Shown: positions 20,162 to 32,788, counted from the first letter of the stretch. The stretch: DNA of 64,000 nucleotides from Pollenia angustigena (GCA_930367215.1 OV884057.1:262340339-262404338); one strand, 5' to 3'. Numbers and translations are program-made. The notes: generated from the letters alone by a model not told the origin.

Positions 20162-22290
20162 TTAGAACCCCCTGATAAAATAACGATTTGAACTCAATTT
20201 ATACGAAACGTCTTCATTCACCCCATTCATCATCAATGTTGCAAAGTGTTGTAAATACGTTGGTTTTTTGGTCGGAACATTTGTTTGTAAAGCAAATTTG
20301 TCATTGTTATTTGTAGACATTTAGCAGACATAATAAAATAAAACTTTTTTTTTTCTTTTTTTTCGAGATTTCAATTAAATTTCAATTGAAATCAATAAAA
20401 TTAAAAGCAATATATTCGACAAATTAAATATATGTATCTCTTTATAGCTGAATAAAATTTTTAAAATAAAATTAAAGCCAGATGTCTAAGAGTTTTGTTA
20501 TACATTTAATTAAAGCTAATTAACTACAACCTTTTGAATGCCTAATTAATACATTAATTCCGTATAAGTATGCATTTATTTTAGAATTTGCAAGTCGATT
20601 ATAATCGCAATCGTGATCGCAGTGAATTTTGAAATCGTAGTCGCGTAGAAATTACGATTTTAAATGCAATATTTTATAAAGCATTGTTTCAATTAAAAAT
20701 AAAGTATAAAAATGTTAAAATTTGAACTAACACTTCGATTAGATAAAAAGAATGACTAGTTAAAACAATACAGTTAATTTTGTAGCAATAATCATTAATT
20801 ACATTGTTGGATGGTGTTAATTTCGTTTGATTGTTTTTTATTTTGCAACGACTTTTGGTGACATATATCAACCTTTTTAGTCGTTCGATGGGTAACAAAA
20901 AAAAAAAAAAAAAACGTGCGAGCCTGAAAATGTGTGACCTAAAAATGCAACTGTGCGACAGATTTTTTTGTTAAGTCTGTTCGATTTGCAACCATTTTCA
21001 CAAAGTGTTATTTAGAATAGTTATGTTTGCATTTCAGAATATATGTATATAAAGTTTCTTATTAAATTCAATATTAACTGAGCTGGTTTTTATGTGAGGA
21101 AGATTTTTTGCTTAAATTATCCCGAAAATTTCAGTTTTTGGCCAATAAATTAAGAGATATTTTCCAAAATTGTTTTGCAATATCAAGTAAAAATACGAAA
21201 TCATTAAAACTGGGATTATTTAATAATTGCGATTAAGGAAATATTTTTATCGTGATCACATTAATAGAAAACTGCGATTAAATGCAAACCCTTATTAATT
21301 CGTTACATACATAAATGTGCTAAATGAAAAATTGTCTTAGGTCATGATTTATTATTTCCATTTCTTTTGTTTTCTTAACTGCTCCCCTCTCATTCATGTC
21401 AGTTTTAATTGCTGCTTTTCTTTTATTTATTTATTTAACTTTTAACTCATTTGCATTTTCTTAATTCTTTTACTTTAAAGTTTCTTCATATACTATTGAA
21501 TATAAATGTTGATTGCTTGTATAGTCGAAGATAAGATATTTTATTTAATAAAGTTTATCAGCTAGTAGCATTGGCTATATAGAACGTTATTTACCCTTTG
21601 AGACAATAAATGCTAATAAGAAAGATTAAAATAAAAAGTTTTAAACATTATTTTAAGAAATGTAATGAAAATACTTAACAAAAAAAAAAAAAAAAAGTAA
21701 TAATAAAACAGTAACATAAAACTGAACGAAATATTTTTACAGGCGATATATATGGAATGCTGTGTTTTATCGGAATCCATAGATTACTAAACTATTTAAA
21801 TTTTTTCTTGATCACTTGGTTTTTGTAAAACAACTGTATTTAAAAAAAAAACTGACTCTAGAAATCAGTTGTTTATAGACTAATACGGTTAATATTAAGC
21901 TTAGTTACGAAGTCAAGAGGGCTATTGTAATATTGGTAAGCCAAATAGTAAGTAACACAAAGGATTTATAACCACTATGAATCCCACTTATAAGAGGACG
22001 CATAAAAAAAATCAATCAACGACTTTTCTTAAATCAAATAGATTCAACTTCAAACTAGCCTAATGCTAGAAATTTCTCCTTGTTCATCAAAGAATTGTCT
22101 ACTCAACTATTTCAACCTTAACTTCTGTAACCTTGGTCCGGCGGCATATTATATGCTCTAATGTTACTAGTTTCTACAGAAATTCGATATGTCTTAGACC
22201 CATTTTTAAGCAAGGATATTGGCAGTGTCCTGTATGCCTATCATGATCCGTAGGATTATCCTGTTAAAGCTGAGAAGTATCTGAGAGTAT
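20162..22290. other. AT-rich non-coding stretch
   Basis: No gene or bounded element recognised. It has several long A or T runs (about 20,899-20,914 and 21,681-21,696). Some TTGCGATTA-like words near 20,590-21,290 hint at an old repeat. Confidence 0.4.
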
Positions 22291-23360
22291 GTTTTTTTTT
22301 TGAGTTCAAGCCATACGATTCATATCTGGGTTTTTCTGCTGAAAAACCATTTTACCAATGTTTCGTGCTAATTTATCGGCTGTCTCAGTATTGATAATGG
22401 TGCAATGTTCCGGTACACAGCACAGTCTCATATTGTTCTCATTAATGAGAACTTTTATTGCTTCCCTACAATTGCAAATTAGTCTAGAGTTTTTAAAGAG
22501 CTTTAAGAACCGCTTGGCAGGCTATCAACAGTAACATATTTTGCTTAGTAAGGAAGTTCTTGTGACTTTTCAGTATTATTATCAGTATGACAGACAGAAC
22601 AACCATACGTGATAATGAATAATCCTTATTTTTGATTATAGATGTTCTGAAAGTGTAATAAGCATTCAGTTTTTCCATTGTGTTCTTCTCGCTCGATGGT
22701 TGGAAGCATTTCCAAATATATTGTCTAACCGGACTGGGTTAGTTTCGTCTCTGCTATTACTGGTAAAATAAAACATCTACCTTATATTTCTTAGTAAAAA
22801 AATCCACATCTGTCTTAATCGGATTCACCCCTAAATTTTGTCAGTTTCCCAAGAAGACACTTTGTCGTGCATGATTTTGCTTCTCTACCAATCTGCATAA
22901 GGTTCCCATTGAGGGTCTCGAGCCACAGCAAGGGACAGAGGACTCGAATCTGCGGAGTCCCTAGTCATCAGTTTGATTAAAAATTGTTCGCCATTAGACA
23001 TTAGGACAAGCTACTCAATAAACAAGACTTGTATGTTTAATTCCTCCAAGAAACTGTTCGATATATAACTCACAAAAACATGAAGCGCGCTCTTAACAGT
23101 ATTATATTAAGGTAAGCCAGTTAGCACCAATTATGATGTTGTCTAACAACCCCTGGGTATTTTTCCGCTTGTCAGACACTCCTTAAATAGATTCACCAAG
23201 CAAGATACCAGTCAGTGAGGTTCTGCAGCATGGCGTGAAAAATACCATCCGGCCTAAGAGATTTATAAGACTCGAATGTCATTAACTCCCAAGCAACTAT
23301 ATCACGGAAGCATAATATATGCTTCTTAAACTTGATAGTAATTTGACCTAATCAATGGAC
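22290..23360 (-). pseudogene. Decayed RNase H-bearing LINE
   Basis: On the minus strand about 22,310-22,440 reads MRLCCVPEHCTI then TADKLARNIGK, a worn RNase H (canonical WVPGH and ADxLAR). Upstream at about 22,440-22,530 comes QAVLKAL..SRLICNCREAIKVL from the same domain. Near 23,200-23,270 RPDGIFHAMLQNLTDW matches the PDG.xPAMLQ start of a LINE reverse transcriptase, with stops and frame changes around it. The order RT then RNase H fits one old I-group-like LINE. The region between is too decayed to assign residue by residue. Confidence 0.6.
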
Positions 23361-23646
23361 TTACTGTATTTAACCCATGACGTTCTTTTCGCCCGTGCCC
23401 CTTGTACCTATCAAAGCTCACCTCACATGCAAGTTCGAAACCCCGCACCATTAAATTTTTTAACTGATCTTCGGTCATCTGGTGTTATGCAAAAAAAGAA
23501 AAAAGTTGTTTTCATCCTAAACGCTTACAACGAAGCTTTTCCTTAACCACTTCTCAAAAACTTTTTGCTTCTGAAATGTAACTTAAAAATTACTATTATC
23601 TATTTTATAAAAAAGAACTAAATGAAGTGATCGAAAAAATGATGTA
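23361..23646. other. Non-coding stretch
   Basis: Short spacer between the LINE relic and the next element. Nothing recognised. Confidence 0.4.
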
Positions 23647-24863
23647 TCGGGTGATTTTTTAGCTATTATCTTTTTGGCAACACTGGTTTAAACAGCTGAC
23701 GCACGTTTCGTGTTTCACTGTCAAACATCTTCAACATCTTCAAACGTATATAATTTAACCATTAAATGCGTGCTCTGTTAAGAAAGTTCATCGCGCGCTT
23801 CTTCCATTTTATGGTCAGTTTAATCGGCCCACTGAAGCGGCTATTCGGGCTATTGTGACTAAATTTCGCACAAAATTTACATTGTTGGACATAAAACCAC
23901 CAACACGCTTACGTAGAGTGCGAAGTGAAGAAAATATCACAGCTGTATCGGCCAGTGTTAATGATGACCATCAATTATCGATACGTCGACGTTCGCGAAA
24001 AAAACGTGGAAAGTTTTGCGAAAATATTTAGGTGTGAAGCATTTCAAAATACAGCTGGTGCAAGTATTGAAGCCGAACGACCTACCGCAACGTAGAATTT
24101 TTGGTGAATGGGCTCTTGGAAAGTTGTCCGAAGACCCACTTTTTTATCGAAAAATTGTGTTCAGCGACGAAGCTAATTTTTGGCTCAATGGGTACGTTAA
24201 TAAGCAGAATTGTCGATTTTGGAGTGAAGATCAGCCAGAAGCATTGCAAGAGCTACCAATGCATCCAGAAAAAGCCACAGTTTGGTGCGGCTTATGGGCT
24301 GGTGGCATCATTGGACCGTACTTCTTCAAAGATGATGCGAATCGTAACGTAACTGTGAATGGTGAGCGCTACCGTGAGATGATATCCAACTTTTTTTTGC
24401 CCAAAATGCAAGAGCTTGACTTGCATGGCATGTGGTTTCAACAAGACAGTGCCACATGCCACACAGCACGCTTAACAATGGACTTATTGAGAGGCGAGTT
24501 CGGTGAACATTTCACGTTCGGGACCGGTCAATTGGCCGCCTAGATCGTGCGATTTAACGCCTTTAGACTATTTTTTGTGGGGCTATGTTAAAGCTCATGT
24601 CTATACACACATGTCCGCTTCAATTGACGCATTGGAAGACAACATTGAAGCATTTATTCATGAGATACCGGAAAGAGTATGCCAATATTGGACTAAGCGG
24701 ATGGACCATTTGAGGCGCAGTCACGGTCAACATTTGCATGAAATAATCTTCAAACATTAAATTATATGGACCGTACTATCGATTCAAAAAAGATTTCATG
24801 CATTTTTCTGAATTTTATGTGTTTTTTTTTAAAACTTTCCTATAGCTCTTAAAAATCACCCTT
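23647..24863 (+). mobile_element. Second DD41D mariner-like element, inactive
   Basis: Ends carry GGGTGATTTTT in inverted orientation (left TCGGGTGATTTTTTAGC, right inverse AAGGGTGATTTTTAAG), flanked by TA at 23,645-23,646 and 24,864-24,865. Length is 1217 bp, with a broken transposase inside. It is a different lineage from the element at 8.3 kb: the protein sequence and the ends differ while the catalytic spacing is shared. Confidence 0.85.
23767..24760 (+). pseudogene. Broken DD41D mariner-like transposase
   Basis: Three frame segments. About 23,767-24,003 encodes the helix-turn-helix part (HRALLPFYGQFNRPTEAAIR). About 24,004-24,530 encodes the first two catalytic acids (VFSDEANFWLNGYVNKQNC and FQQDSATCHTA). 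About 24,515-24,760 encodes the third (SCDLTPLDYFLWGY) and the C terminus. A deletion with frame change near 24,003 removes part of the N-terminal region. A second frame break near 24,510-24,530 separates the second and third acids. The spacing across the break remains 41 residues. No intact protein can be made. Confidence 0.88.
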
Positions 24864-24865
24864 TA

Positions 24866-25681
24866 TATATTTGTTATCTCGTAAACTCCAACAAAGCAGA
24901 ATTCCACAGTGTAATTTTATTTATAATATATATTTTGAAGAGTTGATATTAAAATAATATTTTTAAAGTAAAGTTTTTCTAGTGCTGAAATAATTCAATT
25001 ATTTAATTAAATGCTGAAAGTAATTTAACATTTGTTCTTTTTTTTAAACATGTATTTTTTATTTAAAAAATTTTATTGTTATTATCATAAAAATCTGTAA
25101 ATAAAACAACAAATTTCCGGTTATTAATTGTCTAGTATTTAATTTGCACCTTTCGTAGTGCTTTGATGATGTTAACTGAGAGTTATTTGTATATAAAATT
25201 TTTAGTGTCCGACCGAAGTTTGGCAAAATTGGCTAAATTCGGCCGAACAGATGCCGAAGCTGAACTTTACTTATCCAAATTCATAACAAGAAAAAACTTT
25301 GACATTTTTGAGATCAATTAACTTATTAAACAGGAAAAACGCATTATTTATTAAAATTTTTGCTAAAAAAAAGAACAAACAATAAATTTTTATTAAACAA
25401 TATTTATATCAATGTACATATCGCTCCTTTATTATACATAAATAAGTCATATCTCAATAAATCAGAAATTTAAAGCTACTTAAGAAAAGAGGCTTTTATA
25501 CTTTCTCTATATGCACAAGGTATATTTTGAATACTTGAATCGCATATCTGCTACACATTGATTAATATTTAAAAGATTTGTGTTTTGATGACAACAGTAA
25601 CTTTTACTTCTGCGATTGGAATAAAACTGCCCAGCTGCACTAAACTTTTGCCCGTTGGCAACACTAGTTGGTGGTGCTAAA
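24866..25681. other. Non-coding stretch
   Basis: AT-rich with no gene. AGTGTCCGACCGAAGTTTGG at about 25,205 has a partial inverted partner near 28,290 (see findings). Confidence 0.4.
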
Positions 25682-26031
25682 GCCTAGATTACACTATCTC
25701 ACAAGTCTTACGTATTCCATAATACTTTGTGAGATAGAAATCTAATGAGTTTTGTTGCGACTGTCGAAAAATCTAATGTAACATGACAGTTTGTGTGCAC
25801 ACCATCACACAAAGTATAAACAGGCACACATGAAATAAAATGCAACCTTGATCCAATGAAAAGTATTATTGTTAGAAATTTTTCAAAAAACGATGAAGTC
25901 GTATGGGATGTCAAACTTTTTTCTTAATAATTGTTATTTTCGTGACACATTGCATTTACACTATCACACTTTGTCATATTACTTGTGTTTTTGACATGTA
26001 TTAATACAAAGTATAATAGTGTAATCTAGCC
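25682..26031. mobile_element. MITE with GGCTAGATTACACTAT-type ends
   Basis: The left end GCCTAGATTACACTATCTCA and inverted right end GGCTAGATTACACTATTATA are flanked by TAAA and TTAA respectively. Internal CTTTGTGAGATAG and related words are inverted partners of the left end. The ends resemble the 160-bp unit at 10,400-10,559, so the two are probably one broader family. Length is 350 bp, non-coding. Confidence 0.65.
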
Positions 26032-26036
26032 TTAAC

Positions 26037-26932
26037 TAGAGATGCAAATCCCGATCACGATAATCACGGTATTTTAATTTTTTAATCCTGGGATTTTCGG
26101 GATTTAGTAAATACCGAAATTAATAACAATATTTTTTTGTTTCATCTTTTTTATAAAAAGAAATTTGTCATGACATTCCCCCCTGAAAGTATAGGGAACA
26201 CAATATTTATATTTTATATTTATTTGATTAACTCTGTCTGCCATTGAAAACGACAGAGGAAAGTTAAATTTTGTTATACTTTTTAAGCGTGTCCAACAAT
26301 TATAAAGAAATTTTAACGTCAGAAGTGCAAAAAATAATTAAAGAAGAAAATTAATTAAAAAAATTTACAAAACAAAAAGAAAACCCCATAAATTCCGTGT
26401 GGTTTTATTTTCTAATTAATACTGGTGCACCAAATTCAAAAGTTAAACTTCACTCTTTACAGGGTTCGGATTATTAAATTATTATTTTTCGAGAGTGGGC
26501 AAAGGATCTACGGCAATTGATGGAGCGATTTCACGAGTGGTGGTTGGTATAAATAAGTGTTTTTGTTGAAATAAGATTTGTATGGTTAATTAATTTCGAA
26601 TTCAAATTTCAATTCATTTTATAAAAATTTTAATAGAATCTTTCAAATAAATCAATTACTAGTTTGCTATATGCAATTACAATATTTATAATTTTTTTAT
26701 TTAGTTTGAATCAACTGAGGTAATCGAATAAAATAAAGATTTTATTGTAGTTATTTTTTAATTGAATCTATTAACAAATTGTTTTAAATCGTACGTTATT
26801 TTTTATCATATTTGTATTTTAAACGTTTTTCAATTAAACATCTATAAAAAGCGTATATTCTTTTAAATTTCGAATACCCCGAATCCCGCAAAATCCCGAT
26901 ATCCCGGAATCGCGAGATTAGATTTGAGTTCT
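26037..26932. repeat. Probable MITE rich in ATCCCG words
   Basis: The left edge TAGAGATGCAAATCCCGATC and right edge (inverse) TAGAACTCAAATCTAATCTC are imperfect inverted repeats. Internal words such as AATCCCG, GGGATTTTCGGGATT and GATATCCCGG cluster at both ends. I see no clear duplication. It could be a hAT derivative. Non-coding. Confidence 0.45.
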
Positions 26933-26996
26933 ATCAGATATTTCATTGCTAATGCCTTTAAGTTTTTAAATAGACTTGCGTTTCAATACTTACTGT

Positions 26997-27131
26997 CAGG
27001 CCCACGATATCGACAATAACATTTCTTTCGCATATGTATATTGAAAACAAAAATAAAAAAACTAAAATTTGTTTTTGTTTTCAATACAAATATACGAAAG
27101 AAATGTTCTTGTCGACATCTTGGGCCTGGGC
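26997..27131. repeat. Foldback hairpin of about 130 bp
   Basis: CAGGCCCACGATATCGACAA at the left and the inverse CAGGCCCAAGATGTCGACAA at the right are followed inwards by AACATTTCTTTCG and ATTGAAAACAAAAA in both arms. The arms are about 60 bp with few mismatches. No clear target duplication. Confidence 0.7.
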
Positions 27132-30015
27132 TTTAAATTTATTAATTTACAAATTAGTCCTGCTTTTTCCCACAAGAAACATGAATTTGTTGTCCGCTTT
27201 TGTTTCTTCCGGTATTGCTTGCTTGTTTACCTTTTTTACATACAATATAATTTACCACAACCGAAGGAAAAAAGTTTTACAGCCGTATTCATAAAAAATT
27301 TCTTATTTTAAGCTTATAAAAATGTGTATTCATAGACGCATATTAACATCTCTTTAACTATTAACTGTTTGTGGCGATTTTTTGTTTAATTATGGCAACT
27401 TTCTTTATATTGCTAGTGATGCATGAAACTTCTATGCGGTTAACATGATATTCTATATTTAATATATTTTTTTATAATTTAAGATCTAAAAAATTATTCT
27501 TATAATATAAAAATACATATTATTTTAGTTTCTGAACAAAATTTTACCGAAATGTATTATAAAAATGTTTGTTTGAACTTCTTTTTAAATATTCGATAAG
27601 AAAGTATTCGAATGAAAAGTTTGTTTAGCTTTTATATGCATCACTATTATTTTGATTGCTTATTTTCCTTATTTTTTTTAATTTTTGAACAACAATTCGT
27701 TCTTTAAAATATTAAAAAAACTAATTGCAATAATTTTAAAAATAATAAAAGCGAATATCTGCATTTGCCTCTGTACGCATTCATTTAAAACATTTTACAC
27801 ATTTTTAAAATATTTTATAATATAACTTTAAATTGTTTGTCTAAAATAAAAAAAATAATTAAATGTATTAAACATCTCCATATTAATAAATAAAACTTTT
27901 TTTCCATTATTTTAAAACATATTTCACAAAAATAATATCGTAAAATGCAAACATTTATCAAAATGTAATTTTATTTTTTGTTTAAAGAAGGGTAAATCCA
28001 ACAATAAATTTTCTTACTTTATGAATGGTTCATTAAAGGTTCAATAGACAATTTTTCGTTTATGAATACAACTTTAGCAATTTTTCCTTAAATATGGTTA
28101 ATTAATCATCAATAAGTTTTTATGAATACGGCTGTTAGTTGATAATTTTAGCATGGCTTTGTTACATTTGCATTCCTACATATAATGGTATAAAAACGTT
28201 CGGCCTTTGGCAAAAATCGGCTAAATTAATAACGAACACCGTTTATTGGCCGATTAATAATTTTTGGCCGATACCGAAGCCGGTTAATCGGTCGGACACT
28301 AAAACTTGTAATCAAAAGAAATTTGCATATTTTTATTTTTAATAAGTATTCATTCATTTTATATGTACACATCCATGTTAAACTTTTGGGGTTGGTGATC
28401 TCATTCTATGTAAGTTTTTTAAACGAAGCAAATTAAACTCCGCAGACAGACAGTAACACTGAATCAACTTAAAATGAGACATACCAGAATTGTATAAATT
28501 CAGTAGGGCCGATAATAGTTTTATTAAAATGTATGTTTATATTTTTAATCGAACTTGGTATCACAATCTGCCCGTATATGGATATTTATCTTCAAATAGT
28601 TCAAAACAATAACTTATTTCTCTTTGTTTTTAATATTCTAACAAGGCAAATATCCTTAATACATTCTGTGCACTTCAATAAAACAAATGCACTCATAATA
28701 TTAATATTAAACAATAAAAGCAACAACAGCATAAAGTATATAAAAACAAAATTTCAGCCAGTCTCTACTTCCGTAAAACAATTATAGAACAGAACAAACT
28801 ATAGCAGCAGCCGCAACTTAAAGATCTGTTGAAGAGGAGGTGCAGGCTGCAGCAGCAACGATTTTCTTTGTCCTATACATAGATGTTTTTAGTTCATTGA
28901 CCGTTTTAACTGTGGAAGTGGTCCGAATGAATGTTTGCATTAAAATTATGTGAGATGATTGTTTTATGTGGGATTTAAATTGGAGCAATTTAATGTATTG
29001 TTCTTGCATTTGGAATTGCATTTTTATAATTAATAAGCCGAGGCAAGAAAAACAACAAAGACTACTGGCAGATTTCCTGCCCCCTGACAATGTTTTCCAT
29101 ACAAACGTTCCACATTTACATAAAAACATAACTTGCCTATTATAAAGGATACCCCAATTACTTTTTTGCGGAAACCAACACATTTACAAATGCATTCAAA
29201 GTTCTAATTATAAACTAAGTGCAAATCTTGGATAGCATAAAGTATAAAACTACTAAAAAGCTTGTTAATTACATACATACATACATCCATACATATTTGC
29301 TACAACTCATACTCGTGTATGGTTTCAATAAAAACACCAACATTTTATACAATTAATTTCTCCTTCTCCCTTGCTGCGATTTGTTTGTTAAATGTTATTT
29401 CATATTTTGTAACAGTTTTTTCTTTAAATATATTTTTATTTAATCGTAGTGGCGTCAAAGCACTTTAATGGATTTATTACAACGATCCAAACTGAACTAC
29501 ATACGGCACATGTACGAAATGTCAGAAGTATAGAAAAGGGGGAAAAAAACAGTGTGCCCAACAACGAGCAGAGAAAAAAGAATGTTAAGCGCACCTCGAA
29601 GCAATCGAAAGGTGGTGGTGGGGTGTTTCTGGGTCACAAATAGTTTGTTTGGAAAACAAAACAAAAGAAAAAGCACTCTATTGTTTCGCTGGTCAAGTGC
29701 AATGTCATTTTATTAACACTCAAATACTCTTAGACTCACATGCATACTAGCACATTAAAATTAGAATTTGCTGCATGCCAAAAGAAAATTAATTTGATAA
29801 ATTTTTATTGTTGTTGTGTAATTTAGGTCAACAGAATAAAAGAAAGAAAGCCAAGTTTTTCCATAGGCCCTGCAAGAAGAGTTGCAATTATTCTTGTTAA
29901 ATATAATTTTTTTGCTTAAAAAAATTTAATTAAAATACTCGTAGTGTGCAAGGATTTTAAATATGTAGACTAAAATGTATTTTTGTTTATTTTCATATGT
30001 TTTTTTTTCAACATA
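27132..30015. other. Non-coding stretch, least element-like part of the window
   Basis: I see no transposon ends here apart from the inverted GTCCGACCG-type sequence near 28,290. Open frames at 28,818-29,183 (minus, 121 aa) and 29,449-29,643 (plus, 64 aa, basic and glycine-rich at the end) have no recognisable domain. Base composition at 28,800-29,120 and 29,450-29,640 is less AT-rich than around it, so host exon or regulatory sequence cannot be excluded. Confidence 0.4.
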
Positions 30016-31096
30016 TCGTCACCTAAAATGAAGGCCGTAAGCGACAAAAAATTAAAAAATCGACTTTTGTTTTTATTGATTATAACACAGAAAAAATTAT
30101 TGCCGAATTATTTTCAAACAAACGCTTGTTTGAAAGTTTTTTTGATTTCTACAAATTTTTTTACTGATTCAATCAATATTTTTGTTTGATTTTTATTTAA
30201 CCAACAAAAAATGTGGACAACTCTTCAAAAATTTAATAAGCGCGCTATTGGTTTGAAGTTTTCATAATTTTGTATGAAATATTTAACGCTCTTTAATGTT
30301 GTCGTCTTTTTGCATTTTTTTATTGATTGTAAGCAACACTTCTTTATGTGAAATATAAGAACTACAACAAAAAAAACACATGCAGTCTATTTTTGGACGC
30401 TTTAAAAAAGTACAGCAATAAGAAAAATCACATTATAAGAAACAATATAAATTTTTGGTTGGTTTCAAAGTTGGTAAAAAAAAACAAAATCCCGTATTCA
30501 TTTTTTTCAAACAGTTTGTTTAAATACATCAAATACAAAAATAGAATGATGGCGGAAAACATATCGAGTCGGTCTGCCGCCGTTTTTGGTTACATTTCTT
30601 CTTCATTAGCAAAGGAAAGCATAAAGCAACAGTGAGTGATGAAGAAAAACACTGTGAGTATAAATATGACTTCGTTCAAAAATTATTCCAACAAAAAAAT
30701 GTGTCTCAAAGCTGCTTCATCTTCGCCAACAGTGCTTGCTTGTGTGCGCGGCATTGCTTGTGCCAAAACTTTTTTGTTTGATTCAGCAAAATTATTTGTT
30801 TGAAATTTATATGAATTTCAGTAAACTTTTTGTTTGATTCTGTAAAATTATTTGTTTGAAAAAATCGGCGTTTTTTTTCAATAAACAAAATGCAAATAAA
30901 TTGTTTGAATATGCGAATTTGTTTGTAGGACCGATTTTAGACAAAAAATTGTTTGATTCTACAAATTTTTTGTTTGAATTAGAAAAATAATTTTTTCTGT
31001 GTAATGTAATTAACCAAAATGTATACATTGTAATCAATTAAAAAGTCTGTTTAAATATTTTTTATCTCTTACCGTCTTTTGGATTTTATGTGACGA
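30016..31096. mobile_element. TIR element with TCGTCACCTAAAAT ends, TA duplication
   Basis: The left end is TCGTCACCTAAAATGAAGG and the inverted right end TCGTCACATAAAATCCAAA. TA flanks both (30,014-30,015 and 31,097-31,098). A 155-bp relative with very similar ends is at 41,775-41,929. Inside, a second pair of inverted ends (ACACAGAAAAAATTATT at about 30,086 and its inverse near 31,003) suggests a nested element rich in CAAACAA and TTGTTTGA words. A 95-aa frame at 30,348-30,635 is unrecognised. Confidence 0.65.
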
Positions 31097-31745
31097 TATG
31101 CATTTAAAAAAATCTTTGTATGTACTTATTTGAAAATTGGGTGTGAATATTTGCGATTTGTTCTTTTAATCTGTGCAATAACACTGTGCTACATTACGAA
31201 CTTCTTTTAACCGACAAGCTAGGCACCCGGTGGTTTAAACTAAAGCGACTTAGTACTTATGTAAGTATACACATATACTTGGGGCTAAATTTTTTACTTG
31301 GGCTAAGAAATTGTGTATGAAAATTTTTAAATTCACCAAATGCATTGTTCACCTTGTAAAATTGGAACTTTGATTCTAATTTATAAAATAAACCCTTTAT
31401 CGATAAACTTTTATTGTTAAATTTCGATATTTTTCAATTATGTTTGTCATTGGTCCAATACAAAGCTAAACTAGCAGTTGGCGCCATTGGATTCAGCGTA
31501 GTTGATTAAGTTTAACACATCGGGTGTCCCGCTTGCAGATTTTTGCACTAGTACAGTGTAATTAGCCTAGAGAGAAGAGAACTGACTCTAAAATATTTCC
31601 GCAATAGGTTCTTCGGTGGGAGAGACTGGTTTTTGTTCTTATTATATTTTTAAAAATCCCAGTCTCAGCTGTGTTGGAACAATTGACACAAAATCCCCAA
31701 ATTGATTAAAGAATGACATTTTCTATATTTTAAAATTTTAATTTA

Positions 31746-32115
31746 AACGAGGGCGGATCAAAAAGTCCGTACTTTTTTTTTTATCCCACCTCTTAACGGA
31801 TAGGGCAATACTTCTACTGTTAACAGCCAAGAATTGCTACGAATTTCTGCTTCATTCGCTCTATTCTCCCGATTTGGCCCCAAATTACTATTTCTTGGTT
31901 CCAAACCTGAAGAAATGGATTGGCGGAAAGAGATTTGACTCCAACAATGAAATCATCCCACAACCAAATGTGTATTATTTTGATGACCTTACAGATCTTA
32001 TTTTTGGAAGGAATAAACAAATTGCAGAAACAGACAAAGTGGATGGAGCTTAAAAAGACTACGTTGAAAAACATAATGTTTTTAATGTTTTTTAACTTAT
32101 TGACCCTCCTACGCA
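31746..32115 (+). mobile_element. Internally deleted mariner (DD34D type)
   Basis: Imperfect inverted ends (GGCGGATCAAAAAGT left, GGAGGGTCAATAAGT inverse right) have TA at the same distance outside both (31,744-31,745 and 32,116-32,117). Length is 370 bp against the usual 1.3 kb of mariner. Only the C-terminal quarter of the transposase is left. Confidence 0.75.
31835..32090 (+). pseudogene. C-terminal mariner transposase fragment
   Basis: The frame reads SLYSPDLAPNYYFLVPNLKK then GGKRFDSNNEI, the third-catalytic-acid region of mariner. The family's SDYxLF is NYYFLV here, so the acidic residue is lost. A stop interrupts just before KDYVEK, the usual C terminus. Everything N-terminal of this region is deleted. 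Confidence 0.8.
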
Positions 32116-32117
32116 TA

Positions 32118-32659
32118 TTTCTAATTAAGAGTTTGTATGCATCACTTTATTAAGGAGTTTTCATATTTTAAAAAGTAGGTCATACTTTCCAGTTCTATTC
32201 GCTTAAGGATATGTATAATTCCATAAAATGTAAACAGTTTTTTTTTGAAAATGGAAAGTACAAGTGCCTTTCCTTTCCAGAAAATATGATAGGAGCATCG
32301 TAAAGAATAAAACGGCGCTTTTCCACAAATTTGAGCAGTATGGCTCCAAAACAGTAAAGGGCACATTTGAAAATCCTATGTACGCGTGCATAGGCATAAA
32401 AATGCAGCTTGTGTGACGTCGACACATGTACACTATAAACTTCTTTGTGTGGTCTGTAACAATGTACGTTCGGCAGTTGCTTTGTTGTTATTTCGTCAAC
32501 ACAAGCATAAATAGGCGTGTGCCCTTCACTGCTCTAAAAAAAAGCTTAATTACTTGCTGGCTTAACGTGACAAAAAGTAGATTTGTATGTGGAAAAGCCC
32601 ATATACATACGTAACTAATAATTTTTTTTTTTTTTGTGGAATTATAAATTTAACACTTA
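32118..32659. other. Non-coding stretch
   Basis: AT-rich with no gene or bounded element recognised. Confidence 0.4.
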
Positions 32660-32788
32660 CAGCCTGTTCATCGATTTCGAACGATAACGTTCGAATAGAA
32701 GATTACATTTAAAGCAAAAACAAATTTTAGAACTTTATAATATAATTTTCTATGCGAACGTCGACGTTCGAAATCGATAAACAGGCAG
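32660..32788. mobile_element. 129-bp MITE with palindrome-bearing arms, TTA duplication
   Basis: Ends are CAGCCTGTTCATCGATTTCG and, inverted, CTGCCTGTTTATCGATTTCG, flanked by TTA (32,657-32,659 and 32,789-32,791). Each arm contains its own inner palindrome: CGAACGATAACGTTCG on the left and CGAACGTCGACGTTCG on the right. The 3-bp TTA duplication fits PIF/Harbinger. Confidence 0.7.

Noticed and set aside
28818..29183. 121-aa minus-strand frame as a host gene
   Set aside because: No domain, no splice context and an unusual Cys/Ser composition. It is kept only as an unsupported possibility in the region description.
29449..29643. 64-aa basic, glycine-ending frame
   Set aside because: Too short and without recognisable features.
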